From positions 2,130,408 through 2,194,407 of the forward strand of contig NZ_CP010777.1 of the NCBI RefSeq assembly GCF_001078055.1: 64,000 nucleotides of DNA, read 5' to 3'. Position numbers and translations under genes: made by a program. The stretch is from Rufibacter radiotolerans. Lineage in GTDB: Bacteria; Bacteroidota; Bacteroidia; Cytophagales; Hymenobacteraceae. Positions within the stretch are counted from its first letter, which is position 1, and every line of letters starts with the position of its first letter. Under the pieces are notes generated by a model. That model was not told the DNA's origin. It made no database searches and saw nothing but the letters and a program-made list of their open reading frames with translations. Below, piece after piece: positions 42,961 through 51,622 of the stretch.

Positions 42961-43980
42961 ATGGACATTCAAAGAGACGCTTCCCTTCAGCAGTACAACA
43001 CGTTTGGCATAGACGCAAAGGCCCGCCTTCTGGCTACCTTTTCTTCTGTAGACGAACTGCGGGAATTGCTGGCCCACCCCGAAGTGCAGGCGCTGCCAAA
43101 GCTGGTATTGGGCGGCGGAAGCAACGTACTCTTCACGCAGCATGTACAGGGAGCGGTGCTACTGAACCGCATTAAAGGAATCACGCAGCACGAAGAGGAA
43201 GACAAACAGCATGTTTTAGTGACGTCAGGCAGCGGCGAAACCTGGCATGACTTGGTGCTCTATTCTCTGGAGCATGATCTGGGGGGCATTGAAAACCTTT
43301 CCCTGATCCCGGGCACGGTGGGGGCCGCTCCCCTGCAGAACATTGGGGCCTATGGCGTAGAACTGAAAGACACCTTCTATTCCTTGGAAGCCCTGGAAAC
43401 GGCCACGGGCAACCTGGTGACCTTTAACAAAGAGCAATGCGGCTTTGGCTACCGCGAAAGCATTTTCAAGAAAGAGGCCAAAGACCAGTTCATCATCACC
43501 TCGGTGACGCTTCGGCTTACCAAAGACCACCGTTATAACACCAGTTACGGCGCCATTAAAGACACCCTGGCGGAAAACAAGGTAAAGGAACTAAGCCTGC
43601 GGGCCATTAGTGAAGCCGTCTGCCAGATAAGAAGAAGCAAACTCCCAGACCCCGCTAAAATTGGCAACGCCGGCTCTTTCTTCAAGAACCCTGAGCTTCC
43701 TATCCCTTTATATGAGCAACTGAAACACACCTACCCTGCCATGCCCGGCTACCCGGTAAGCGAGCAGACGGTGAAGATTCCGGCGGGTTGGCTCATTGAG
43801 CAGTGCGGTTGGAAAGGCAAGGTATTGGGCCAGCATGGGGTGCACAAAGACCAGGCCCTTGTGCTAGTGAATTATGGCGGTGCCACCGGTAATGAGGTGA
43901 AGGAACTGGCCTATGAGATCATCAAATCTGTAAAGGAAAAATTTGGCGTCAGCCTTACCCCGGAGGTGAACATTATCTAG
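42961..43980 (+). CDS. murB: UDP-N-acetylmuramate dehydrogenase
   Basis: 339 residues from the ATG at 42961; the frame extends to 42811, but that part crosses a terminator and a promoter box. FAD-binding N-domain with NTFGIDAKARL and LVLGGGSNVLF, then IPGTVGAAPLQNIGAYGVE and FGYRESIF, and the C-terminal GNAGSFFKNPELP with the catalytic Ser. It reduces UDP-GlcNAc-enolpyruvate to UDP-MurNAc with NADPH. The length fits type I MurB (about 340 residues). Confidence 0.97.
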   Translation: MDIQRDASLQQYNTFGIDAKARLLATFSSVDELRELLAHPEVQALPKLVLGGGSNVLFTQHVQGAVLLNRIKGITQHEEEDKQHVLVTSGSGETWHDLVLYSLEHDLGGIENLSLIPGTVGAAPLQNIGAYGVELKDTFYSLEALETATGNLVTFNKEQCGFGYRESIFKKEAKDQFIITSVTLRLTKDHRYNTSYGAIKDTLAENKVKELSLRAISEAVCQIRRSKLPDPAKIGNAGSFFKNPELPIPLYEQLKHTYPAMPGYPVSEQTVKIPAGWLIEQCGWKGKVLGQHGVHKDQALVLVNYGGATGNEVKELAYEIIKSVKEKFGVSLTPEVNII

Positions 43981-44004
43981 CTCTTTGCTTATAGATCTTA
44001 ATCA

Positions 44005-44044
44005 TAAAGAAAAAGGCCTGCTTTACAGCGGGCCTTTTTCTTTA
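44005..44044 (+). terminator. Terminator after murB
   Basis: TAAAGAAAAAGGCC and GGCCTTTTTCTTTA form the stem around an imperfect inner GC pair and TTTACA; 25 bp after the murB stop. Confidence 0.85.
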
Positions 44045-44046
44045 TC

Positions 44047-44086
44047 TTGTTTTAAGCCTGTTTTCCCAAAAACGGCCCTAAAACGC
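44047..44086. repeat. Dispersed palindromic repeat between murB and mutS2
   Basis: TTGTTTTAAGCCTGTTTT and AAAAACGGCCCTAAAACGC. The arms fit the family core but carry a few mismatches. It starts 2 bp after the murB terminator and ends 2 bp before the mutS2 stop. Confidence 0.8.
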
Positions 44087-44088
44087 AT

Positions 44089-46497
44089 TTACTTGAGCAC
44101 TATCATAGACACGCCGTCACCGCCGCGCTCTACGTGTTCATCTGCCACGCTGGCTACTTCCCTAAGCGACCGTACATAGTCCCGGATCACTTGTTTCAGG
44201 ATACCGTTGCCGCGTCCGTGGATAATCTTCACCTCGGGCATGCCCAGCATGATGGCGTCATCCATGAAGTTCATGACGGTGGTCAGGGCTTCCTCGGCGC
44301 GCTGGCCGCGTACGTCCAGGGTATACTGGAAATCGGCCATGCGCTGGGTCACGTCCAGGCCTCTGGATGGGGCTACCGCCGCAGCGGCTTCTTTCTCCTT
44401 TTTGGCTTTTTCGCGCACCACATTCGGGTCGGGACGTTCCAGTTTCTCCAGCTTCACAATGGTTTTCAAGCCCCCGAAGCTCACCTCAGCCGTCTTGCCT
44501 TTGATGGCCAGCAATTCCCCTACGGAGTCCTGGCCGATAAGACCTACCCGGTCACCAGGCTGTAAAGGGCCCGAAGGCGCCGTACCGTTGCGTCTAACAA
44601 CGGGCTTTGGCTCGGGCGTGAGTTTCTCCTTGAACGTGTCCAGTTGCTGACGGGCGACTTTGGTCTGTTCCTTGTCCGCGTTGCTGCGCTTGATCTGCTC
44701 AATGGTGCTCTCAATCTGCTGGTTAGCGTCTTTCAGGAGCAGCTTGGCCTGGCCTTTGGCCGTTCTAATGATATCCTGCTTGCTTTCCTCCAGGTGCTGC
44801 TTGAGGGCGGTGTATTCCTCCACGGCCTTCTGCATTTTACGCTCCTGTTTGGCAGCGGCGGCATTGCGTCTTTCCAGATCCGTCTTCTCTTGCTCCAGTT
44901 GCTCTAGCAGCTTGTCATACCTGATCTTCTCCTTGCCCACCAGCGTGCCGGCCTTCTCCAGGATGTTCTTGGGCAGCCCAATTTTACGGGCAATCTCCAG
45001 GGCAAAGGAAGAACCCGGTTTGCCAATTTCCAGCTGGTAGAGGGGCTGCAGCTCCGCAGGGTTGTAGCGCATGGCGCCGTTCACAATGCCCGGCGTTTTC
45101 TCGGCGTAGTTCTTCAGGTTGGTATAGTGGGTGGTGATCACGCCAAACACCTTCTGCTTGTGCAGTGAATCCAGTACCGCCTCGGCTATGGCACCGCCCA
45201 GGGCTGGCTCGGTCCCGGTTCCGAACTCATCTATTAATATCAAAGATTTCTTGTCTGCGAACAACACAAACTGCTTCATGTTCTGAAGGTGCGAACTATA
45301 TGTACTCAGGTCATTCTCAATGGATTGCTCATCGCCCATATCCAGGAAGATATCACTGAACAGCCCGGCCTCCGAGTTCTCGGCCACCGGTATCAATAAC
45401 CCGCACTGCAGCATGTACTGCAGCAGCCCCGCCGTTTTCATGGCCACCGATTTACCTCCGGCGTTTGGGCCCGAGATCAAAAGGATACGCTGCTCCTGGT
45501 CCAGTTCCAGGGACAAAGGCACGGCCTGTTTGCCATGCGACTGCAACGTTAAGTGCAGAATGGGGTGGCGGGCGTTATTCCATTTCATGATCGGCGCCTT
45601 GTGCAGCACCGGCATAAGCGCACCTATCCTATTAGCCACAATCGCTTTGGCCCTAATGAAATCCAGCAGCGACAGGAACTGGTAGGCTTTTCTCAGGCCC
45701 GGCAGGTGGTGCCGTAACTGGTTAGTGACTGCCGTCAAGAGCCTGATGAGTTCACGGTGATAGGCGTTCTCAAGGTCCTTAATGTCATTGTTCAGTTCAA
45801 AGACGGTTTCGGGCTCTAGGTACACGGTCTGGCCCGTGGCCGATTCATCATGGATGAGACCTTTGATGCGGCGCTTAAATTCGGCTATCACCGGAATCAC
45901 CAGACGGCCGCCCCGGATGGTAGGCTCGGCGTCGGCCGGGGTCCAGCCTTCGTTTTTGGCGTGCCGCATGATGCTGGCAATCTGCTTGCGCAACTGGGTC
46001 TGCTGGCCAATAAGGTCGCGTTTCACGCGCTGAAGCTCTGGGGAAGCGTCATCTTTTACGTTGCCGCTGTCATCCACCAGTTTTTCCAGCGCTGCTATCA
46101 GCTGGCGGTCTACCTCTACCCCTTGGGTCAGGGCTTTCAGGGCCGGATACTCGTCTTCCTCAGACTCCACAAAGAAGCCCAATGCCTGCCGGATGGCCCG
46201 CAACGACATCTTCACCTCATACACGCCCCTCACCTCCAGAAACGCTCCCTCCAAAGAAGCGCGGTTCAGGTGTTCGGTTACGTCAAAATAATACTGGCTA
46301 GGAAAATCTTCGCCGGCGCGCAGAATATGCGCAAATTCCTCGGCTTGCTGTAAAAGGCGTTGTACCAGGTCAAAGCGGTCTAGAAAATGTACGCGCTCTA
46401 CAAACCGGCGGCCCAGCGAGCTTAAGCAGGCCTCAGATAACATTTCACGGATCTGGGTAAACCCGATCTTCTGCTCAAAATTAGATGGATATATCAA
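44089..46497 (-). CDS. mutS2: Endonuclease MutS2 with Smr domain
   Basis: 802 residues. MutS-type lever/clamp region (about 1-310), ATPase domain with Walker A ISGPNAGGKSVAMK (about 338-352), Walker B LILIDEFGTGTEP, THYTNLKNYAE; a coiled coil (about 515-620); a KOW-like segment (PGDRVGLIGQDSVGELLAI) and a C-terminal Smr nuclease domain (LDVRGQRAEEAL ... VKIIHGRGNGILK, about 720-802). It suppresses homologous recombination and, in other bacteria, rescues collided ribosomes. Confidence 0.96.
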   Translation of the reverse strand: MIYPSNFEQKIGFTQIREMLSEACLSSLGRRFVERVHFLDRFDLVQRLLQQAEEFAHILRAGEDFPSQYYFDVTEHLNRASLEGAFLEVRGVYEVKMSLRAIRQALGFFVESEEDEYPALKALTQGVEVDRQLIAALEKLVDDSGNVKDDASPELQRVKRDLIGQQTQLRKQIASIMRHAKNEGWTPADAEPTIRGGRLVIPVIAEFKRRIKGLIHDESATGQTVYLEPETVFELNNDIKDLENAYHRELIRLLTAVTNQLRHHLPGLRKAYQFLSLLDFIRAKAIVANRIGALMPVLHKAPIMKWNNARHPILHLTLQSHGKQAVPLSLELDQEQRILLISGPNAGGKSVAMKTAGLLQYMLQCGLLIPVAENSEAGLFSDIFLDMGDEQSIENDLSTYSSHLQNMKQFVLFADKKSLILIDEFGTGTEPALGGAIAEAVLDSLHKQKVFGVITTHYTNLKNYAEKTPGIVNGAMRYNPAELQPLYQLEIGKPGSSFALEIARKIGLPKNILEKAGTLVGKEKIRYDKLLEQLEQEKTDLERRNAAAAKQERKMQKAVEEYTALKQHLEESKQDIIRTAKGQAKLLLKDANQQIESTIEQIKRSNADKEQTKVARQQLDTFKEKLTPEPKPVVRRNGTAPSGPLQPGDRVGLIGQDSVGELLAIKGKTAEVSFGGLKTIVKLEKLERPDPNVVREKAKKEKEAAAAVAPSRGLDVTQRMADFQYTLDVRGQRAEEALTTVMNFMDDAIMLGMPEVKIIHGRGNGILKQVIRDYVRSLREVASVADEHVERGGDGVSMIVLK

Positions 46498-46527
46498 GTA
46501 GGTTCTCTTTTTCTAAGTGGTTGGTTT

Positions 46528-46567
46528 CCGTTTAGGGGCCGTTTTTACAAAAGTAGCCTAAAAACGG
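46528..46567. repeat. Dispersed palindromic repeat, imperfect copy
   Basis: CCGTTTAGGGGCCGTTTTT and AAAAGTAGCCTAAAAACGG. The outer CCGTTT/AAACGG and inner TTTT/AAAA pairs are kept. Upstream of mutS2. Confidence 0.65.
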
Positions 46568-46708
46568 CATTGACTAGCATTGCAGAACATGGTTGGGGTG
46601 GCCAATGTTCCAAGGTTTTAAGAAATATTACCAGCAAAAGGTTTCCTGAGTTTGCCAGCAGATTTATTCAGATAGACCAGTCGCTTTTTTAATTGTAATC
46701 GCTATGCT

Positions 46709-47488
46709 TTAAAACTTTTCCTCAATGCCCAGGCCGAACAACGCATAGTCATACTTGACCGGGTCCAGCGGGTCAAACTGCCTTAGGTGTTGGGTCAATT
46801 CCTCGGCCATGGCCCAGTCTGACTGGGTGCGTTCAATGAGCCCCAGCTTGCGAGCCACGCGTTGCACGTGCACGTCACAGGGGCAGATAAGATCAGCGGG
46901 AGACATGCGGTTCCATAGCCCGAAATCCACGCCCCGGTCGTCTTTTCTCACCATCCAGCGCAGGTACATGTTAATGCGTTTGCAGGCCGATTTTTTAGCC
47001 GGCGTAGAGATATGCTTGCGGGTTCGGTGCGGGGCCTCGGGCAAGGAGAATACCAGGTTATAGAAATATTCCAGCCGGGCTTTTTTGGTAGTGAGCGGCG
47101 CGGCAGCTGGTCCCAGAAACGCTTCTTCCAGGGAGTCGTGCCGCTGGTAGAACCACTTGAAGAAATACACCAGGTACAGCAGATCAGTATCATTGAAGGT
47201 GCGGTGCTTGAAGCCCAGCAATTGTTTCAGGTCGTCGTCGTGGTGCTGGGTAATGAATTGGTAGGGGGCATTGTCCATGCGGTTCAGAAGCTCCCGGCAT
47301 TTATTGATGATGGTCTTCCGTTGCCCCCATGCCAGGATAGAGCCAAAAAAACCGGCAATCTCAATGTCCTGTTTCTGCTGGAACAGGTGCGGGATGGAGA
47401 CCGGGTCATTGGCGATAAAGGCGGGCGTGTTGTACTTCTGGTATCTGTCTTCCAGCAACGCCTGGACCTGGGCAGGGGTAAAAGCCAT
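46709..47488 (-). CDS. TIGR02757 family protein (DUF2400)
   Basis: 259 residues from the ATG at 47488 (the frame is open to 47623, but family members begin with AQVQALLEDRYQKYN). Conserved segments ARKLGLIERTQSDW, ADLICPCDVHVQRVA and DPVKYDYALFGLGI; helical, resembling the helix-hairpin-helix DNA glycosylase fold with LICPCDVHV at the position of the catalytic loop. No established function. Confidence 0.85.
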   Translation of the reverse strand: MAFTPAQVQALLEDRYQKYNTPAFIANDPVSIPHLFQQKQDIEIAGFFGSILAWGQRKTIINKCRELLNRMDNAPYQFITQHHDDDLKQLLGFKHRTFNDTDLLYLVYFFKWFYQRHDSLEEAFLGPAAAPLTTKKARLEYFYNLVFSLPEAPHRTRKHISTPAKKSACKRINMYLRWMVRKDDRGVDFGLWNRMSPADLICPCDVHVQRVARKLGLIERTQSDWAMAEELTQHLRQFDPLDPVKYDYALFGLGIEEKF

Positions 47489-47628
47489 AGAATAAAGTTG
47501 AAATTGAAACCAAAGATAAAACGCTGGTTGGCAGGAAACGTTAGCAGGGAAAGATTCTCCTGCCTGTGGCTCCGTTTCTTCTATTCTGCTTTCACTGCCC
47601 CAACTTAAGCACCGCAGTTTCATATACT

Positions 47629-48351
47629 ATGATAAAAGCTCTGCTCACCGGTTTCTTTTGTCTGAAAGTCCTGCTGGGGTTCTGCCAGGATCCGGTGGTC
47701 CTAGCCGGCCACACCGTATACTTGTTCCCGGGCATGGGGCTGGATGAAAGGCTGTTCCAGCACCTGACGTTGCCTTACCAGGTGAAGTACATAACCTGGA
47801 TCCCGATAGAGAAAAAGGAAGACCTGGCCCATTATGCGCTCCGGCTGGCGCAGCAGATGGACACCACCCGCTCCTATTCCTTGGTGGGCGTTTCTATGGT
47901 AGGCATGTGCGTGAGTGAAATTGCCAAAGTGTACCGGCCCCGGCATGCCATCCTTATCTCCTCGGCTGCTTCGTCGAAAGAAATACCGGTATTAATGAAG
48001 GCCTTAAGGATTCTCCCGCTGCACAAACTGGTAAAGAACGAAGGGTATGTGACACTTGGCTATGCTACCAGGTGGCTGTTTGGCATTAGAAAGCAAGAGG
48101 ATGCTCGCCTCTTTAAAAGCATGCTGCAAACCATGCCCCCAAACTACTACCCGCGGGCCGTAGACAGTATTGTAAAATGGAAAAGCAAAACGCCTGGCCC
48201 TCACCTGCTGCACCTGCACGGCGATGCCGATTTTATCCTGCCTTTTGACCGGATTGAAAACGTCTACCGAATTGAGAAAGGAACACATTTGATGGTGCTC
48301 ACGCAACCTGAAAAGATCAACCAGTTGCTGCTGGACCTTCTAGCCAGGTAA
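47629..48351 (+). CDS. Alpha/beta hydrolase, small secreted type
   Basis: 240 residues from the ATG at 47629; the frame opens at 47566, but the chosen start begins a signal-like segment (IKALLTGFFCLKVLLGFCQD). LFPGMGLDERLFQHL is a thioesterase/hydrolase-like oxyanion segment, GVSMVGMCVSE holds the putative nucleophile Ser, and HLHGDADFILPFD plus GTHLMVL provide Asp and His. Substrate unknown. Divergent from the TIGR02757 gene. Confidence 0.78.
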   Translation: MIKALLTGFFCLKVLLGFCQDPVVLAGHTVYLFPGMGLDERLFQHLTLPYQVKYITWIPIEKKEDLAHYALRLAQQMDTTRSYSLVGVSMVGMCVSEIAKVYRPRHAILISSAASSKEIPVLMKALRILPLHKLVKNEGYVTLGYATRWLFGIRKQEDARLFKSMLQTMPPNYYPRAVDSIVKWKSKTPGPHLLHLHGDADFILPFDRIENVYRIEKGTHLMVLTQPEKINQLLLDLLAR

Positions 48352-48375
48352 AGGCTTCCCCTAAAATCACCCATA

Positions 48376-48428
48376 AAAAAGAGGCCGGAAACAGTCCCCA
48401 ATAGGTGACCCGTTTCCGGCCTCTTTTT
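48376..48428. terminator. Bidirectional terminator between hydrolase and LysM genes
   Basis: 17-bp arms AAAAAGAGGCCGGAAAC (48376-48392) and complement (48412-48428), 19-base loop; A-run and T-run on both sides serve both converging genes. Confidence 0.85.
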
Positions 48429-48431
48429 CAG

Positions 48432-48449
48432 AAAACAGCCCTAAAACGC
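48432..48449. repeat. Right half of a dispersed palindromic repeat
   Basis: AAAACAGCCCTAAAACGC is the right arm of the family only; the left arm is missing and the terminator stands in its place. Confidence 0.6.
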
Positions 48450-49451
48450 TTACGGCATGTAAGACACTTCTACTCTAAAGCGCTTGTCTACCGCGCCAAT
48501 CTGCTGGCAGGCTTTCTTTGAAAGTTTCACTACTACTTTGTCATTTTCGCCGGTGGCGGGCAGTTTGCCAATCACGCGCACGTACACGGTCTGGTCGTTC
48601 ATAGGGTTTTTCACCGCCATGATGGTTCCTACCGCGGCCGTCTTGTGCAAGGCCAGGAACTTGTTGGCATCGCCGCGCTGGTCAATCTGTTCGGCCATGC
48701 CGCTTTCATTCACCCGGGCTACGTACTCAGAGGTCTTGGAGCCAGGCTTTTCCTCATCGGCATCAGGCTTTTCTACAGCCGGGGTATTTTTTCTCACGCT
48801 GGACGCTACCGGGGCCGCCGGCGTGGAAACAGGCACCGCCGGAGCCGTAGAAGCCGTTACCGTGGAAGGCTGTTGCTTGGGGGTTGAGATGACGTCATCG
48901 TTCTCTGGCACATATACCTTAGAGGAGGCGGTGGCCTGGGCTGGCACTTTAGCGCCCACACCCACAATCAGGTTCTGGCCTACTTCTACCGTGGCGTTAG
49001 TAAGCTTGTTCCACTTCTTGATATCGTCTACCGACACATTGTGCTGCCGCGAAATAGAATACAGGGTTTGGCGTGCCTGCACCGTGTGCATTTTATTGCC
49101 TTGCCCGTCAACTACGTAGGTGCGCTTAGCGGCCGGACTGGCCGGGGTTTCTGCAAGCGTTACCTTGGTAGTGGAGGCGGTGCTTTCCTGTTTCATAGGA
49201 ATAAGGACCGTTTGGCCTACCACCAGTGATTTCTCTACGTTTTTATTGGCTTCCACAATCTTGGCCACCGGAACGCCGTATTTGCGGGAAAGGGCGTAAA
49301 GGGTTTCACCAGATTTGACTTTGTGGGTGATATACGGTTTCCCGTTCTGGGTTTTCACCCCAATGGAGTCACGGGCAAAAAGAGTATCCGCGGAGGCGGC
49401 ACCGTATGAAACCATGAAACAACCCAAAACAAACACAAACTTCTTTAACAT
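48450..49451 (-). CDS. LysM protein with degenerate RlpA-like C-terminal domain
   Basis: 333 residues: signal peptide (1-21), LysM 1 (about 42-86, HKVKSGETLYALSRKYGV), LysM 2 (about 121-165, HTVQARQTLYSISRQHNV), a Thr/Ala/Pro/Val-rich linker (about 167-240) and an RlpA-like double-psi beta-barrel (about 245-333, LALHKTAAVGTIMAVKN). LysM binds peptidoglycan. RlpA enzymes use Asp in an N-D-R-G-P motif; here the aligned segment reads VRVIGKLPATGEN, so the catalytic Asp is absent and the domain is probably non-enzymatic. Likely a periplasmic cell-wall-binding protein. Confidence 0.85.
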   Translation of the reverse strand: MLKKFVFVLGCFMVSYGAASADTLFARDSIGVKTQNGKPYITHKVKSGETLYALSRKYGVPVAKIVEANKNVEKSLVVGQTVLIPMKQESTASTTKVTLAETPASPAAKRTYVVDGQGNKMHTVQARQTLYSISRQHNVSVDDIKKWNKLTNATVEVGQNLIVGVGAKVPAQATASSKVYVPENDDVISTPKQQPSTVTASTAPAVPVSTPAAPVASSVRKNTPAVEKPDADEEKPGSKTSEYVARVNESGMAEQIDQRGDANKFLALHKTAAVGTIMAVKNPMNDQTVYVRVIGKLPATGENDKVVVKLSKKACQQIGAVDKRFRVEVSYMP

Positions 49452-49470
49452 GGACTCTACTTCTTTTTAT

Positions 49471-50286
49471 TCAATTACTTGCTTTGGGGAAACTATAACC
49501 AACCAGTTTTGACTTTTCGGGCAGTACAAAAAGCTTGCCACCTAAAGTAAAAAAACCGGGTTCCCCAGGGGCACCGGCATCCTGGGAAAGGCATAATTTT
49601 CCTAAGGGCTCGCCGCCGAGGGTGTAAGTTACCAAAAAATTCATAAACCTATCGTTTTCCTTCTTAAGGTGATAGCCTACACAAAAAAATGTTTCGGTCT
49701 CCAGATAGGCGATTTCCTGCTCCGGCCGGTGCCCCTCTCCTTCCAGAATAAAATCGGCTAATCCTTGAAAGTAAGGGCTCTCCGGAGAATGCTGTACCGG
49801 CCGTTGCCAGGCCCGGGTGGCCTTTTCAAGTCCACTTATTTTTTGTTTCAGGGCCTTGGCATCTGAAGGTAACAGCGCTCCCGATCTGGGGTGTACCAAA
49901 TGGTGAATGCCCACGGAATCTGCCAAAACTAACCCGTTTTTCTGGCTTTTCACCCACTGCATATGGAGCAGGGTGAAAAGCACCTCCTGGGTCCGGCAAT
50001 CAATGGCTGTTACCCCTTTGGGTAGGCCTAAGTGCTGGGTTTTCTCAAACCCCTGCAGATACAACAACTGGTCCTGCAGGGCGGCCAGGCTTACCCACCA
50101 GGGATCTGGCAACCGGAAATGGTTTAAAATAACCTTGCCTGTATGGCCGTCTATCACCGAGAAAGAAACCTGCAGGGTTTCAGCGTTTCTCACTTCCACG
50201 GCCAGCCAGCCCTGCTCAGGGTCAACCTCCAGGCGCCAGATGGCGCCCTGAAAGGTATATTCCGTTGAAAGCTTAAGAGAGGCCAT
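49471..50286 (-). CDS. DUF4905-like conserved protein
   Basis: 271 residues, no signal peptide or membrane segment. Repeated beta-strand patterns (WRLEVDPEQGWLAVEVRN, GVTAIDCRTQEVLFTL, TYTLGGEPLGKL, GGKLFVLPEKSKLVGYSF) suggest a beta-propeller-like fold. I recognise it as resembling Bacteroidota-only DUF4905 proteins; function unknown. An imperfect palindrome lies 4 bp upstream of its ATG. Confidence 0.65.
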   Translation of the reverse strand: MASLKLSTEYTFQGAIWRLEVDPEQGWLAVEVRNAETLQVSFSVIDGHTGKVILNHFRLPDPWWVSLAALQDQLLYLQGFEKTQHLGLPKGVTAIDCRTQEVLFTLLHMQWVKSQKNGLVLADSVGIHHLVHPRSGALLPSDAKALKQKISGLEKATRAWQRPVQHSPESPYFQGLADFILEGEGHRPEQEIAYLETETFFCVGYHLKKENDRFMNFLVTYTLGGEPLGKLCLSQDAGAPGEPGFFTLGGKLFVLPEKSKLVGYSFPKASN

Positions 50287-50289
50287 TTT

Positions 50290-50330
50290 TTGTTTTGGGC
50301 ATGTTTTCTGGAAATCAGGCTAAAAATAGA
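50290..50330. repeat. Dispersed palindromic repeat, degenerate copy
   Basis: TTGTTTTGGGCATGTTTT then GGAAATCAGGCTAAAAATAG, in the divergent gap between the DUF4905-like gene and kdsB. Confidence 0.55.
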
Positions 50331-50404
50331 AAATACAGGGGAGTTAGCCTGAGGAAAAAACCAGAGCAAGGAGTATGCACCGCCGGAAATGTCCCTGTCC
50401 TTGC

Positions 50405-50412
50405 TATCTTTG
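50405..50412 (+). promoter_or_regulatory. Putative -7 promoter box of kdsB
   Basis: TATCTTTG matches TAnnTTTG, 51 bp before the ATG at 50464. It supports that start over the earlier in-frame ATG at 50389. Confidence 0.45.
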
Positions 50413-50463
50413 AACCCGGTTGGTTTCTCACCCACATTTGCAGTCGCTTCTAACCCTGATCCT

Positions 50464-51213
50464 ATGAAAGCTCTTGGAATAATTCCCGCGCGTTTTGCCT
50501 CCACCCGATACCCAGGCAAGCCTTTGGTCCTGCTGGGCGGCAAATCTATGATTCAGCGGGTGTACGAGCAGGCTTCCAAGTCTCAGCTGCAGGCCGTGGT
50601 AGTGGCAACAGATGATGAGAGGATAAAGCAACATGTAGAAGCCTTTGGGGGGACGGGGGTCATGACCTCGCCTGAGCACCAAAGCGGCACCGACCGTTGC
50701 CAGGAAGCCTACAGTCAGTTGGGAGAGGCTTTTGAGGTGATAGTGAACATTCAGGGCGATGAGCCTTTCATCCAGCCGGAGCAGATTGATAAAGTGCTGG
50801 GTTGTTTCGCGCAGCAAGAAGCCCAGATTGCCACCCTCATCAAACCCGTGCAAAACCAGGAGGAGTTATTATCACCTAACAGCCCGAAGGTGGTAGTGGG
50901 TGCCCAGGGGCAGGCCCTGTATTTCAGCCGGCATCCTATTCCCTACCTGCGGGGCGTGGACGAGACCGATTGGCTCCAGCACCACGTATTCTATAAACAC
51001 ATTGGCATCTACGGTTACCGCACCCAGGTGCTGGCGCAACTTACCCAACTGCAGCCTTCGTTACTAGAGAAAGCCGAATCTTTGGAACAGCTCAGGTGGC
51101 TGGAGCACGGCTTTAAGATCATAACCGCCATCACCCACGCAGAAACCATTGGCATTGACACCCCCTCTGATCTGGAGAAAGCGCTTGAATACCTGCAACG
51201 AATTAAAAATTAA
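50464..51213 (+). CDS. kdsB: 3-deoxy-manno-octulosonate cytidylyltransferase
   Basis: 249 residues from the ATG at 50464, which begins directly with the nucleotide-binding KALGIIPARFASTRYPGKPL; the frame upstream to 50389 is not conserved. NIQGDEPFIQPEQID and FYKHIGIYGYR are the other KdsB signatures. It activates Kdo as CMP-Kdo for lipopolysaccharide synthesis, so the organism makes Kdo-containing LPS. Confidence 0.96.
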   Translation: MKALGIIPARFASTRYPGKPLVLLGGKSMIQRVYEQASKSQLQAVVVATDDERIKQHVEAFGGTGVMTSPEHQSGTDRCQEAYSQLGEAFEVIVNIQGDEPFIQPEQIDKVLGCFAQQEAQIATLIKPVQNQEELLSPNSPKVVVGAQGQALYFSRHPIPYLRGVDETDWLQHHVFYKHIGIYGYRTQVLAQLTQLQPSLLEKAESLEQLRWLEHGFKIITAITHAETIGIDTPSDLEKALEYLQRIKN

Positions 51214-51277
51214 GAATTAGGAATTAGGAATCTTGTTCCTTTACCAAGACTCAGGGCTTAAAACCCAAGGGGCTTTC

Positions 51278-51622
51278 TCAGCCGCCGGCTTTTTTGGCTT
51301 TGTATTTCAGGTCCAGCAAAATCTGGAGGACCTTGTCTCTGAAGTCTCCTTGGATAGTGATTTCGCCGTCTTTGGCGCTACCTCCTACCCCACATTTAGA
51401 TTTCAGGGTTTTGCCCAGGATTTGTAGGGCCTCGTCCTGGCCCACAAAGCCGGTGATGAGGGTGACCTGTTTCCCGCCCCGGCTTTTCTTGTCTAGCTGT
51501 ACGCGCAGGTTCTGCTGTTGCGGCGGAAGCGTTTGGGCGGCTTCTTCCTGTTGGTATTCATATTCAAAATCTGGGTTGGTGGAAAACACCACTCCTTCGC
51601 GGTTTTTCTTGTTCTTGCTCAT
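51278..51622 (-). CDS. SUI1/eIF1-like translation initiation factor (YciH family)
   Basis: 114 residues with the eIF1/SUI1 fold in the C-terminal half: RVQLDKKSRGGKQVTLITGF, LGKTLKSKCGVGGSAKDGEI and GDFRDKVLQILLDL. Bacterial members resemble E. coli YciH. Its ATG overlaps the TGA of the upstream lipid-kinase gene (ATGA at 51619-51622), so the two are translationally coupled. Confidence 0.93.
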   Translation of the reverse strand: MSKNKKNREGVVFSTNPDFEYEYQQEEAAQTLPPQQQNLRVQLDKKSRGGKQVTLITGFVGQDEALQILGKTLKSKCGVGGSAKDGEITIQGDFRDKVLQILLDLKYKAKKAGG

